Positions 30,403-39,024 of a DNA stretch of 64,000 nucleotides are shown piece by piece. The notes under the pieces were generated by a model, which did not search any database, was not told the origin of the DNA, and saw only the letters and a list, made by a program, of their open reading frames with translations. The DNA is from an uncultured Gellertiella sp. (GTDB taxonomy: Bacteria > Pseudomonadota > Alphaproteobacteria > Rhizobiales > Rhizobiaceae). Position 1 is the first letter of the stretch. Every line of letters starts with the position of its first letter. The position numbers were made by a program, and so were the translations under genes. The DNA lies in contig NZ_OY735139.1 of the NCBI RefSeq assembly GCF_963457605.1, positions 2,131,001 to 2,195,000 of the forward strand, in the 5' to 3' direction.

Positions 30403-32994
30403 TTATTCCGCCGCGACGGATCGCGCCGACTGTCCGGATGGAATATGGCAGGTCACGGTCGTGCCACCGCCCGGCGGGCTGTCGATCCGGACATTGCCGT
30501 GATGGAGGGCGACAAAGCTCTCGACGATGGAGAGACCAAGCCCGGTGCCGTTGCGCTTGCCGCCCCGGCCATTGGTCTCGAACCGGTCGAACACCGACTT
30601 GATCATCTCGGCAGGAATGCCCGGCCCCTTGTCGGAGACGGAAAACACGAAATTGTCGGAATCGCGGTGGCAACGCAGCGTGATGGTCGAGCGCTCGGGC
30701 GCGAAATTGGCGGCATTGTTCAGCAGTTTCAGAAGGATCTGCTTCAGGCGCTGCTGATCGGCCTCAATCGTGCCGAGGCTAGCAGGTGCCAGGATCTCCA
30801 GCATCACGCCGCTTTCCTGCAGGCGGTCGGCGATGTGGATCGAGACATCGTCAAGCAGGTCGTCAATGGCGACCTCGGTCATGTTGAGCTTCATGATCCC
30901 GGCATCGACGGTCGCGAGGTCGAGGATATCATTGACCAGGGTCAGCAGGACAGACGAGGAGGTCGAAATATAGTCGACATATTCCGCCTGGCGCGGATTG
31001 AGCGGGCCGGCACCGGGTGTCTTCAGGAGATCGGTGAAGCCGATGATATTGGTAAGCGGCGAGCGCAGCTCATAGGAGACATGCTGGACGAAATCATTCT
31101 TCAGGTCGTCCGCCTTGCGCAGCGCCTCGTTCTTTTCGGTCAATGCCCGTTCGGCCCGCACGCTGTCTGTCATGTTGACGAAGGTCAGCATGGTCTGGGC
31201 ATTGGGAAGCGGGATCACGGCATAATCGAGAACGAGACCGGAGCGCAGTTCCAGCGTCCCTTGCGAGGAGGGCCGCTCGTCGTCGAAGCTGGTGATCATC
31301 TTGCCGAACTGACGCCAGCCATCCGGCTGGTCATAGCTCTGGCCGCAGGCCTCTTCGATGGCGCGGATATGGCTGCCGGGTGCCGTCTGCACCTCGGTAA
31401 TGCCCCAGAGCGCCCGGAAGGCCGGGTTGGAGAGCTTGATGCGACCGTCCGGGCCGAACACCGCCACCCCTTCGGCCAGATGGTCGATGGTTTCGCCCTG
31501 CACCTGTACCAGTGTGTTGTAGCGGGTCTCGAGATCCACCTGCTCGGTCAGGTTTTCAAAGACCCAGGTCGCGCCCCCCTGCGGATGGGCGGTGGCAAAG
31601 ACCCGCAGGGTCTGGCCATTCGGCAGGTGCCAGAGATCGGTCTGGGTATCAAGCGCCTGATAGACCGACAGGGCATTTTCCTTCCAGCTCTTCCAGCTCA
31701 GCTGCTCCGGCAGCTTGTTGGCCGAGCGCAGCCGGTCGAGAAGCTCGCTGTTGTCGGGGGCGGATTCGAGGAAGGCGATATCGAGTTCCCAGAGCCGGAC
31801 GAAGGCCTGATTGTAGAATTGCAGGCGGCGGTTGCCGTCGAAGATCGCCACGGGTGTGGCGAGATGGTTCAGGGTCTCGGCATTGGCGCGCAGCGTGCGG
31901 CGCAGCTCCTCGCGCACCGTCTCCGTCTCGGAAATGTCGACCGCCATGCCGGATGTGCCGAGCGGCGAGCGGATATCCACCACGTCATAAAAGGTCCGCG
32001 CCCCCCTCACCACGGTCGAAATCTTGTCGTGGAAGGGGCTGTCCGCCGTGGCGGTCGCCTTGATTTTTTCCCGCGCGATGGTCGAGAGAATTTCCCGGCC
32101 TTCGGTTACGGCCTGTTCGGGTGAGGCGGCTTCCACCGCATCGCCATAGGCCTCGTTGACCCAGGACAGCTTGCCTTCGCGGTCGCGCTGCCAGACCGGC
32201 ATGTCGATGGAATCGAGCAGTTTCTGGAACAGGTTGATCGAGCTTGCCAGCCGGTCGCGTTCGATCTTGATCTCGGCCAGTTCTGCACGCAGGTTGTTGA
32301 GCGCCACGAAGCGGACAAAGGCCCGGCCTCCGGACACCCGGCCCTGGACCTCCAGAATTTCATCCCGCTGCGTCTCGACGACCAGATCGAAGGTGCGCGC
32401 ATGGGTTCTGAGATTGTCGATGGCCTTGTCGATATCGGCGGCCGAATGGCTCTTCAGCCAGCGGCCAAAGGCGAGAAAATCGCGGGAGTCCACCGGCGCA
32501 CCGGTCTCGCCCGGCAATTGCCCCAGGATCTCCGGCTGGCTGCTGCGTTCTTCCCAGATGACGATGCGGCGGTTCTTGTCGGCAATCAGCGCCTGATAGC
32601 GCGAGATTTTCTGGTTGGCATCGGAGAGCGCCGAGCGCATTTCGCGGCTCTCGCTCTCGATATTGCCCTTCTGCCGGATCAGCCAGACGGCGGAGAGCAA
32701 CGCGGCGGAAATCACTCCGAGGACCAGCGACGAGGCGACCATTTCCGACGATGTAAACAGCCGTGCATGCATGGGCGAGGTCTCGTTGGCAACCACAGGA
32801 GCCGCAAAGCCCGCCAGCGCCGTGCCCGAAATCCAGATCTGCCACAGGCGATGCTTCAGCGCGCCGGCCCGGGGGGCCGTCACCTGCCTGTCCGCCTTGC
32901 CTGCGTCCATGCGCAGGAGATCCGACAGTTCGCCTGTGCGGGCGCACACGTCGAATGCTGCCTGCCAATGCAGGTCTTTTTCTGTGTCCGACAT
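30403..32994 (-). CDS. divL: DivL-type atypical PAS sensor kinase with tyrosine in the H-box
   Basis: 863 residues. A membrane segment lies at about residues 75-100 (VASSLVLGVISAALLSAVWLI), then several PAS-like modules (FQKLLDSIDMPVWQRDREGK; HLATPVAIFDGNRRLQFYN; HLAEGVAVFGPDGRIKLSN), a DHp helix and a HATPase domain (LLKLLNNAANFAP, SDKGPGIPAEM, GTGLGLSIVESF). The H-box reads FVQHVSYELRSPLTNIIGF: Tyr641 (codon 31072-31074) stands where kinases have the phospho-acceptor His. That is the hallmark of Caulobacter DivL, which controls CckA and hence CtrA. Start at 32994 (MSDTEKDLHW) is the best-placed ATG; later starts would remove cytoplasmic sequence only. Confidence 0.92.
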   Translation of the reverse strand: MSDTEKDLHWQAAFDVCARTGELSDLLRMDAGKADRQVTAPRAGALKHRLWQIWISGTALAGFAAPVVANETSPMHARLFTSSEMVASSLVLGVISAALLSAVWLIRQKGNIESESREMRSALSDANQKISRYQALIADKNRRIVIWEERSSQPEILGQLPGETGAPVDSRDFLAFGRWLKSHSAADIDKAIDNLRTHARTFDLVVETQRDEILEVQGRVSGGRAFVRFVALNNLRAELAEIKIERDRLASSINLFQKLLDSIDMPVWQRDREGKLSWVNEAYGDAVEAASPEQAVTEGREILSTIAREKIKATATADSPFHDKISTVVRGARTFYDVVDIRSPLGTSGMAVDISETETVREELRRTLRANAETLNHLATPVAIFDGNRRLQFYNQAFVRLWELDIAFLESAPDNSELLDRLRSANKLPEQLSWKSWKENALSVYQALDTQTDLWHLPNGQTLRVFATAHPQGGATWVFENLTEQVDLETRYNTLVQVQGETIDHLAEGVAVFGPDGRIKLSNPAFRALWGITEVQTAPGSHIRAIEEACGQSYDQPDGWRQFGKMITSFDDERPSSQGTLELRSGLVLDYAVIPLPNAQTMLTFVNMTDSVRAERALTEKNEALRKADDLKNDFVQHVSYELRSPLTNIIGFTDLLKTPGAGPLNPRQAEYVDYISTSSSVLLTLVNDILDLATVDAGIMKLNMTEVAIDDLLDDVSIHIADRLQESGVMLEILAPASLGTIEADQQRLKQILLKLLNNAANFAPERSTITLRCHRDSDNFVFSVSDKGPGIPAEMIKSVFDRFETNGRGGKRNGTGLGLSIVESFVALHHGNVRIDSPPGGGTTVTCHIPSGQSARSVAAE

Positions 32995-33074
32995 TCCGGT
33001 CTGTCTCCGTCCCTGGTGCCGCAATTCGACAAGACATCCCATTTCCGAAGTGAAGACGGGGGCCGCTCAACTCC

Positions 33075-33123
33075 GAATCAAGTGCTAAAAAGATACTGTG
33101 GATGGGATTCGCCGGGAAGAGTC
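33075..33123. promoter_or_regulatory. Cluster of three GANTC (CcrM) sites upstream of divL
   Basis: GAATC at 33075-33079, GATTC at 33106-33110 and GAGTC at 33119-33123 lie 81-129 bp ahead of the divL start. By base chance fewer than one such site is expected in this span. CcrM methylates GANTC in alphaproteobacteria, and promoters of cell-cycle genes often carry them. Functional effect is inferred. Confidence 0.45.
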
Positions 33124-33130
33124 CGGGGCT

Positions 33131-33166
33131 AAAAAATAAGCCGCCGCCTTTTGTCAAGGCGACGGC
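33131..33166 (-). terminator. Rho-independent terminator of ahcY
   Basis: On the minus strand, GCCGTCGCCTT pairs with AAGGCGGCGGC (11 bp including one G-T wobble) across a 5-base loop, followed by TTATTTTTT. It sits 31 bp after the ahcY stop and separates ahcY from divL. Confidence 0.88.
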
Positions 33167-33196
33167 TACCATATCTTGTGGATATTTCAAATATGG

Positions 33197-34597
33197 TTAA
33201 TAGCGGTAGTGTTCCGCCTTGAACGGACCCGTGGTCGAGACGCCAATATAGTCGGCCTGGGCACCCGAAAGCTCGGTGAGCCTTGCGCCAAGCTTTTCAA
33301 GATGCAGGCGCGCGACCTTCTCATCGAGATGCTTGGGCAGGACATAGACCTCATTCTTGTAGGCGTCCGGCTTGGTGTATAGCTCGATCTGGGCCAGAAC
33401 CTGGTTGGTGAAGGAGGCCGACATCACGAAGGAGGGATGGCCGGTGGCATTGCCGAGATTGAGCAGGCGGCCTTCTGACAGCAGGATCATCCGGTTGCCC
33501 TTCGGGAACTCGATCATGTCGACCTGCGGCTTGATATTGGTCCAGCGCAGGTTCTTCAGCGAGGCGACCTGAATTTCGTTGTCGAAATGGCCGATATTGC
33601 CGACGATCGCCATGTCCTTCATCTCGCGCATGTGCTCGATGCGGATCACGTCCTTGTTGCCGGTGGTGGTGATGAAGATGTCTGCCGACGTCACGACGTC
33701 TTCGAGCCTCACCACCTCAAAGCCGTCCATCGCCGCCTGCAGCGCGCAGATCGGGTCGATTTCCGTCACCTTCACCCGGGCGCCGGCACCCCGCAGCGAG
33801 GCGGCAGAGCCCTTGCCGACGTCGCCATAGCCGCAGACCACGGCAACCTTGCCGGCCATCATCACGTCGGTGCCGCGGCGGATGCCGTCGACCAGCGATT
33901 CCTTGCAGCCATATTTGTTGTCGAATTTCGACTTGGTGACGCTGTCATTGACGTTGATCGCCGGGAAGGGCAGCAGGCCCTTTTCAGCGAGCTGGTAGAG
34001 GCGGTGAACACCGGTGGTGGTTTCTTCCGTCACACCCTTGATGGCGTCGCGCTGTCTGGTGAACCAGCCGGGCGAGGCCTTCAGGCGCTTCTTGATCTGC
34101 GCGACGAGGATTTCCTCTTCTTCCGACTGCGGGTTCGACAGCACGTCCTCACCGGCTTCGGCGCGGGCACCGAGCAGGATATACATGGTGGCATCGCCGC
34201 CATCATCGAGGATCATGTTGGAGACGCCGCCGTCGGTCCACTGGAAGATCTTGTCGGTATAGGTCCAGTAGTCCTCCAGCGTTTCGCCCTTGATGGCGAA
34301 AACCGGAATGCCGGCAGCAGCAATCGCGGCGGCGGCATGGTCCTGGGTCGAGAAGATGTTGCAGGAGGCCCAGCGCACGTCCGCGCCAAGCGCGACCAGC
34401 GTCTCGATCAGCACGGCGGTCTGAATGGTCATGTGCAGCGAACCGGTGATCCGGGCACCCTTCAGCGGCTTGGCATCGCCAAATTCGGCGCGCGACGCCA
34501 TCAGGCCGGGCATTTCGGTTTCGGCAATGCTGATTTCCTTGCGGCCGAAGTCGGCCAGGCCGATATCGGCAACAATATAATCTTTTTCAGTGCTCAT
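33197..34597 (-). CDS. ahcY: Adenosylhomocysteinase
   Basis: Hydrolyses S-adenosylhomocysteine to adenosine and homocysteine, relieving product inhibition of methyltransferases. 466 residues; [22 protein letters not shown] at the start, substrate lysine region [11 protein letters not shown] near residue 230, NAD-binding [20 protein letters not shown] near residue 255, and terminal KAEHYRY. ATG at 34597 has GGAGAG upstream; the frame is open 84 bp further but that part is not conserved. A long leader of about 150 bp precedes it, with a palindromic operator at its far end. Confidence 0.97.
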   Translation of the reverse strand: MSTEKDYIVADIGLADFGRKEISIAETEMPGLMASRAEFGDAKPLKGARITGSLHMTIQTAVLIETLVALGADVRWASCNIFSTQDHAAAAIAAAGIPVFAIKGETLEDYWTYTDKIFQWTDGGVSNMILDDGGDATMYILLGARAEAGEDVLSNPQSEEEEILVAQIKKRLKASPGWFTRQRDAIKGVTEETTTGVHRLYQLAEKGLLPFPAINVNDSVTKSKFDNKYGCKESLVDGIRRGTDVMMAGKVAVVCGYGDVGKGSAASLRGAGARVKVTEIDPICALQAAMDGFEVVRLEDVVTSADIFITTTGNKDVIRIEHMREMKDMAIVGNIGHFDNEIQVASLKNLRWTNIKPQVDMIEFPKGNRMILLSEGRLLNLGNATGHPSFVMSASFTNQVLAQIELYTKPDAYKNEVYVLPKHLDEKVARLHLEKLGARLTELSGAQADYIGVSTTGPFKAEHYRY

Positions 34598-34751
34598 AGG
34601 GCTCTCCAGGTTTCCAGGAATGGCCACGGCGCGCGCCTCGAGGGCAGGGCGGGGCGATATCGGCTCCACGTTCGCAGGCAAGGGCGTTCATCGCCACGGT
34701 CGCGAATGCTGGACGCGGATGTATCAGGCTTTGGAAATTATGGCAATAAGG

Positions 34752-34771
34752 ATATAAAGAAGTCTTTATAT
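34752..34771. promoter_or_regulatory. Perfect 9-2-9 palindrome upstream of ahcY (candidate SAH/methionine-regulon operator)
   Basis: ATATAAAGA-AG-TCTTTATAT is a perfect inverted repeat, 155 bp ahead of the ahcY start and 17 bp after the ptsH stop. Similar palindromes are associated with ArsR-type SAH-responsive regulators of methionine-cycle genes in alphaproteobacteria, as far as I recall. The regulator is not in the window. Confidence 0.6.
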
Positions 34772-34787
34772 GGTTGCCGGTGCAGTT

Positions 34788-35066
34788 TCAGATTTCTTCG
34801 CCGAACTTGTCGGCAATCAGGGCATCGAGGGCATTCAGCGCCGCTTCAGCCTCGGCACCTTCGGCGGTGACCTGGATGGTGCATCCGGGACTGGCCGCCA
34901 GCATCATCAGACCCATGATCGAGGTGCCGCCGACCGTCATGCCATCCCGGGTAACCGTGATGGTGGCATTGAACCCGTCTACCGTCTGAACGAACTTGGC
35001 GGACGCCCGGGCGTGAAGTCCACGTTTGTTGATGATCAGCAATTCGCGGGAAAGAGGCTCAGCCAT
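34788..35066 (-). CDS. ptsH: HPr family phosphocarrier protein
   Basis: 92-residue phosphocarrier. NKRGLHARASAKF carries the His phosphorylated by enzyme I (His18), and GGTSIMGLMMLAAS carries the serine (Ser49) phosphorylated by HPr kinase. Together with EIIA(Man) and HprK upstream it forms the regulatory, non-transporting PTS of alphaproteobacteria; enzyme I is not in the window. It starts 17 bp after the EIIA stop. Confidence 0.95.
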   Translation of the reverse strand: MAEPLSRELLIINKRGLHARASAKFVQTVDGFNATITVTRDGMTVGGTSIMGLMMLAASPGCTIQVTAEGAEAEAALNALDALIADKFGEEI

Positions 35067-35083
35067 CGGTCGTTCGGATCTCC

Positions 35084-35485
35084 CTATTTGCCGCTCAGCA
35101 CGCGGCTGGCAACATTGATATATTTGCGTCCGGCTTCGGAGGCTTCTGCAAGTGCCTTTTCCATGTTGTTGTCGGCCCGCACTCCGGCGAGCTTGATCAG
35201 CATCGGCAGGTTCATGCCGGCAATCACCTCGACATGACCGGCCTGCATCACCGAAATCGCCATGTTGGAAGGCGTGCCACCAAACATGTCGGTGAGAATG
35301 ATCACGCCATAGCCGTCATTGGCACGCATGACCGCTTCCAGAATATCCTGGCGGCGCTGGTCCATGTCATCTTCAGGACCAATCGAGATGGTTTCGATCA
35401 ATTTCTGCGGACCGACGACATGTTCGACCGCGTGCCGAAACTCTTCAGCCAGCTTGCCATGGGTGACAAGCACAACTCCGATCAT
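35084..35485 (-). CDS. PTS EIIA component, mannose family
   Basis: 133-residue EIIA(Man)-type domain with the phosphorylated histidine in MIGVVLVTHGKLAEEF (His9), and DMFGGTPSNMAISV near residue 66. No EIIB or EIIC domain accompanies it, so it probably has a signalling rather than sugar-transport role, accepting phosphate from HPr. Lies 145 bp downstream of hprK in the same orientation. Confidence 0.93.
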   Translation of the reverse strand: MIGVVLVTHGKLAEEFRHAVEHVVGPQKLIETISIGPEDDMDQRRQDILEAVMRANDGYGVIILTDMFGGTPSNMAISVMQAGHVEVIAGMNLPMLIKLAGVRADNNMEKALAEASEAGRKYINVASRVLSGK

Positions 35486-35630
35486 TTAAAAATGCTCCTA
35501 AAGCCTGATCAATCAGCAAGCCAATTATCGCAACGCAGCACATTCGTCCACCGGCGCGAAGGGATTGTAGCGAGGAAATGCGGAGATTGGCGCGAAGATT
35601 CGCCTTGTTTGCAGCTTTCCCCAGCGAAAT

Positions 35631-36092
35631 TTAGACGGGGAAACCCAAAAAAGGAATGAAGCGGGCGAGAACCGCCAGCGGTTCGGGATGGGTATTTGCA
35701 ACCCTGACCAGTGGCAACAGCGTATCGGGGAGAACTTCAAATTGTTCTCCTTCGTCGGGCAGCCGTTGCATGCCGGCCAGGGAACCGGGCAGGATGGCAT
35801 AGTCCATCCGGGCGCGCGCCAGCGACGGCACGCGGGCTATGCCGGAGCCACGCAGTTCCATCCGGTCGGCAATGCTTTCCGGCCGCGAGGCGATTACCCG
35901 TCCGTGGTAGAGAGTGACAAACACCTGATCGTCACTGACGAGGCTGGCAAACAGCCCGTCCCGCCCTGCGGCTGCAATGCAGGCATGGGCCAGAATGGAT
36001 TTGCCGGATCCCGACGGCCCGACGAAAAGCAGGCCCGTCGTTGCCACCACGATGGCGGTTGCGTGAATGTTGATGTTGGGTGCCGGGCTCAT
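35631..36092 (-). CDS. hprK: HPr kinase/phosphorylase, short alphaproteobacterial form
   Basis: 153 residues: only the C-terminal kinase domain of canonical HprK (about 310 residues in Firmicutes) is present. The P-loop is FVGPSGSGKSILAHA (residues about 23-37), followed by SDDQVFVTLYHGRVIA and RGSGIARVPSLAR. Modifies HPr on serine. Its ATG overlaps the chvG stop by 4 bp, so HprK is translationally coupled to the ChvG sensor. Confidence 0.93.
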   Translation of the reverse strand: MSPAPNINIHATAIVVATTGLLFVGPSGSGKSILAHACIAAAGRDGLFASLVSDDQVFVTLYHGRVIASRPESIADRMELRGSGIARVPSLARARMDYAILPGSLAGMQRLPDEGEQFEVLPDTLLPLVRVANTHPEPLAVLARFIPFLGFPV

Positions 36093-37879
36093 GCGGGCAG
36101 GATCGCAGGCAGCGACAGAAGGAAGGACGCGCCGCGTATCTTGCCTGTCTCGCGGTTGATCAGGTTTTCAGCCCTCAGCGTGCCGCCATGCGCTTCGGCA
36201 ATCTGGCGGCTGATCGACAGGCCCAGCCCGGAATTCTGGCCGAAGGCTTCCGTGTCGGGACGGTCTGTGTAGAAACGCTCGAAAATCCGGTCGATATTTT
36301 CCGCCTGGATGCCGGGGCCGTTGTCGGTGACCTGCACCACGCAACGGCTGCGTGTCCTGGTCAGGGTGACGATGATCTCTCCGCCGTCCGACGGCACGAA
36401 GGAGCGGGCGTTTTCGATCAGGTTGGTGACGATCTGGCCGATGCGCAGGTCATGGCCGCTCACCTTGAAGCTCGGCTTCGTGCCGGGCTTGCGGTCAACC
36501 CGGTAATCGATGCGGACCTGCTTCTTGGAGGCCCTTACCTGCCGGGAGACATCGACGAGGTCGTGCAACAGCTTTTCCAGGTCGACCGGCCTGGCATCGG
36601 TGCGCGCCAGTTCGGCGTCGAGCCGCGAAGCATCGGAAATGTCGCTGATCAGCCGGTCGAGGCGGCGGACATCATGCTGGATGACGGCGAGCAGGCGGCC
36701 CTTCGATTCCTCGCTGCGCGCCAGCGGCAAGGTCTCGACCGCGCTTCGAAGCGAAGTCAGCGGGTTCTTCAGTTCGTGGCTGACATCGGCGGCAAAGCGC
36801 TCGATGGCGTCGATGCGGTCATAGAGTGCGGATGTCATTTCGCGCAAGGCAACGGAAAGATTGCCGATTTCGTCCTGACGGGCGGAAAAGTCGGGAATTT
36901 CCTCGCGCTCCTTGACGCCGCGACGGACCCGGATGGCCGCCGCCGACAGCCGCCGGAGCGGGGTGGCGATGGTCGAGGAAAGCAGCATCGACAGCACGAC
37001 ATTGACCAGCGTCGCCACCCCGAAAACCCGCAGGATCGCCAGCCGCTCGGCATGGACGATCTCGTCGATGTCGCCTGCCTGCGTCGACAGCAGCAGCACG
37101 CCGAGGACGGCGCGGAAGCGCTGCACGGGTACGGCGACGGAGACGATCATCTCGCCCTTGTCGGTGACGCGGACGACGGCGCCCCGCACGCCCGTCAGCG
37201 CGTTCATCACTTCCGGGTAGATCGAGCCGTCGCCGCCGGGCACTTCCTTGTAGAGCGGCAGGTCGCCCTGCTGCAACTCCTTGTTGACCCAGGCTGAGAT
37301 CCGCTCCCAGAGTGAGACTTTCTCGCCTTCGACCGGCGGCAGGTCGAAGCGCAACACCTGGCCGCCCGCATAGAGGTGGCGGGAATCGAGCAGCAGATTG
37401 GCATCCGCATCGAAGATCCGGGCGCGGGTGCGGGTTGGCGAAATCAGCCGCCGCAGAACCGGGGCGACCTTTTCCGGATCGATGGGAAACTCCAGATCCT
37501 CGTCGCTCGGCAATGGCGTGATGCTTTGGCCGGCCTGCAGCTCGAGAAGCTTTTCCGGATCAATGGTGATGGAATTGGTGTCGACCGAGGCGGAGGCGGC
37601 AATCGCGCCCGCAATGATCTCGCCCTGCGTCAGCAGGCTTTCGACCCGCGCGTCGATCAGCCCCTCGCGGAACTGGTTCAGATACATGATGCCGCCGACA
37701 AGCACGATCAGGGCGGCGAGGTTGAAGAACAGGATGCGGCGGGTCAGGCTGGAAAACACCGCATTGCCGAAGACCCGGCGGATCAGCACGAAGGAACGCG
37801 ACAGGATACGGCGCGGGGTCCGGCGTGCCGGTACTCCGTCGGAATCTTCCAAGTCCTTGTCCAGCGGTACTGGTGCCAC
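36089..37879 (-). CDS. chvG: Sensor histidine kinase ChvG (ExoS)
   Basis: Membrane sensor kinase that responds to acid and envelope stress, needed for host interaction in Agrobacterium and Sinorhizobium. 596 residues: TM1 at about 48-67 (LFFNLAALIVLVGGIMYLNQF), a periplasmic domain to about 280, TM2 near 285-306, HAMP, DHp with FAADVSHELKNPLTSLRSAVE (His near residue 370), and HATPase with QIVTNLIENARSF, DNGPGIQ and GLGLSISRQIAEAHGG. The start codon is GTG at 37879, with AAGG upstream. Overlaps hprK by 4 bp. Confidence 0.95.
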   Translation of the reverse strand: MAPVPLDKDLEDSDGVPARRTPRRILSRSFVLIRRVFGNAVFSSLTRRILFFNLAALIVLVGGIMYLNQFREGLIDARVESLLTQGEIIAGAIAASASVDTNSITIDPEKLLELQAGQSITPLPSDEDLEFPIDPEKVAPVLRRLISPTRTRARIFDADANLLLDSRHLYAGGQVLRFDLPPVEGEKVSLWERISAWVNKELQQGDLPLYKEVPGGDGSIYPEVMNALTGVRGAVVRVTDKGEMIVSVAVPVQRFRAVLGVLLLSTQAGDIDEIVHAERLAILRVFGVATLVNVVLSMLLSSTIATPLRRLSAAAIRVRRGVKEREEIPDFSARQDEIGNLSVALREMTSALYDRIDAIERFAADVSHELKNPLTSLRSAVETLPLARSEESKGRLLAVIQHDVRRLDRLISDISDASRLDAELARTDARPVDLEKLLHDLVDVSRQVRASKKQVRIDYRVDRKPGTKPSFKVSGHDLRIGQIVTNLIENARSFVPSDGGEIIVTLTRTRSRCVVQVTDNGPGIQAENIDRIFERFYTDRPDTEAFGQNSGLGLSISRQIAEAHGGTLRAENLINRETGKIRGASFLLSLPAILPA

Positions 37880-37966
37880 CCGTTCAGGCCTTCATCTCAT
37901 GCATTCTCATCCGGCGCATTTCAAAGCCCCGGATGCCGTTCGGTCCGGTCCTGGCGGTATCGGCCG

Positions 37967-38689
37967 TCAGGCCGCTTCGCGGAACCGGTAGCCGACGCCA
38001 TAGAGCGTTTCGATCATGTCAAAATCGTCATCGACCATCTTGAACTTCTTTCGCAGCCGCTTGATGTGGCTGTCAATGGTGCGGTCATCGACATAGACCT
38101 GCTCGTCATAGGCGGCATCCATCAGCGCATCGCGGCTCTTGACCACACCCGGGCGCTGGGCCAGCGAGTGCAGGATGAGGAATTCGGTCACCGTCAGTGT
38201 CACCGGCTCGTTCTTCCAGGTGCAGGTATGGCGCTCCTGATCCATGACGAGCTGACCGCGTTCCAGCGAGCGGGCCTGCTGCACGGCGGAGCCCGGTTTT
38301 GCCGGATTGGCAAGCGCTGCCTCGCGATTGGCGGCGCGCCGCAGAATCGCCTTCACCCGCTCGACCAGCAGGCGCTGCGAGAAGGGTTTGGTGATGAAAT
38401 CGTCGGCACCCATCTTCAGGCCAAACAGTTCATCGATTTCCTCATCCTTGGAGGTGAGGAAGATGACGGGCAGGTCCGATTTCTGCCGGAGGCGGCGCAA
38501 AAGCTCCATCCCGTCCATGCGCGGCATCTTGATGTCAAAGATGGCAAGGTGCGGCGGGCGGGCCAGAAGTCCGTCGAGCGCCGAGGCCCCGTCCGTATAC
38601 GTCTCGACCTTGTAGCCCTCGGCTTCGAGCGCAATCGACACCGAGGTCAGAATATTCCGGTCGTCATCCACCAATGCAATGGTCTGCAT
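37967..38689 (-). CDS. chvI: Response regulator ChvI
   Basis: OmpR/PhoB-family regulator, 240 residues. Receiver domain with VDDDRN and phospho-acceptor Asp52 in [12 protein letters not shown], conserved TSKDEEID and [10 protein letters not shown]; winged helix with [57 protein letters not shown] at 38689 has GGAG nine bases upstream; farther starts are less likely. First gene of the chvI-chvG-hprK-EIIA-ptsH series and divergent from pckA, sharing a 335-bp control region. Confidence 0.96.
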   Translation of the reverse strand: MQTIALVDDDRNILTSVSIALEAEGYKVETYTDGASALDGLLARPPHLAIFDIKMPRMDGMELLRRLRQKSDLPVIFLTSKDEEIDELFGLKMGADDFITKPFSQRLLVERVKAILRRAANREAALANPAKPGSAVQQARSLERGQLVMDQERHTCTWKNEPVTLTVTEFLILHSLAQRPGVVKSRDALMDAAYDEQVYVDDRTIDSHIKRLRKKFKMVDDDFDMIETLYGVGYRFREAA

Positions 38690-38874
38690 GCTGTTCGTCT
38701 CCATGATCATTGGCACTCTCCCGGATTTCCCAGCCCAGGTTAAAGCCTTCGGGTGATGCTTATGGGGATAAAGGTGGAACAAATTGTGGCAAAGGCAAAT
38801 GCTGGCTTCGCCGCGATGTCGCGACAAGAACGCCTCATGTGTGGTTAACGACTCCAGGCAAAGTGCGATTTAAA

Positions 38875-38914
38875 CGATTTAAAAAATGTTATTTTCTTTT
38901 AAATCGATTAATAT
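38875..38914. promoter_or_regulatory. AT-rich inverted repeats upstream of pckA (candidate repressor operator)
   Basis: CGATTTAAAA at 38875-38884 and TTTTAAATCG at 38897-38906 form a perfect 10-bp inverted repeat. The right copy continues as TTTTAAATCGATTAATAT, itself near-palindromic about a central CG, as LacI-family operators are. It abuts the -35 of the pckA promoter. A LacI-type regulator of pckA (PckR) is known in Sinorhizobium; identity of the site is inferred. The rest of the gap 38690-39024 shows only this, the promoter, and chvI's upstream region. Confidence 0.5.
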
Positions 38915-38915
38915 A

Positions 38916-38943
38916 TTGAAATTGTTGAACTTTTAAGGATAAT
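38916..38943 (+). promoter_or_regulatory. Predicted sigma70-type promoter of pckA
   Basis: TTGAAA (38916-38921) and GATAAT (38938-38943) are each one base from consensus, with a 16-bp spacer. Transcription would start near 38950, giving a leader of about 75 nt. Confidence 0.5.
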
Positions 38944-39024
38944 CCGCTTGTGGAAATTAAAATCCATGTCTATGGTCCGCTCACGTTTGAAAAACTTTGA
39001 TCTCATGCGGAGGAAAGCAGGATC

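Noticed and set aside
34598-34751. SAH or SAM riboswitch in the ahcY leader
   Set aside because: I could not find the conserved cores of known SAH or SAM aptamers; the leader is GC-rich without a clear ligand-binding consensus.
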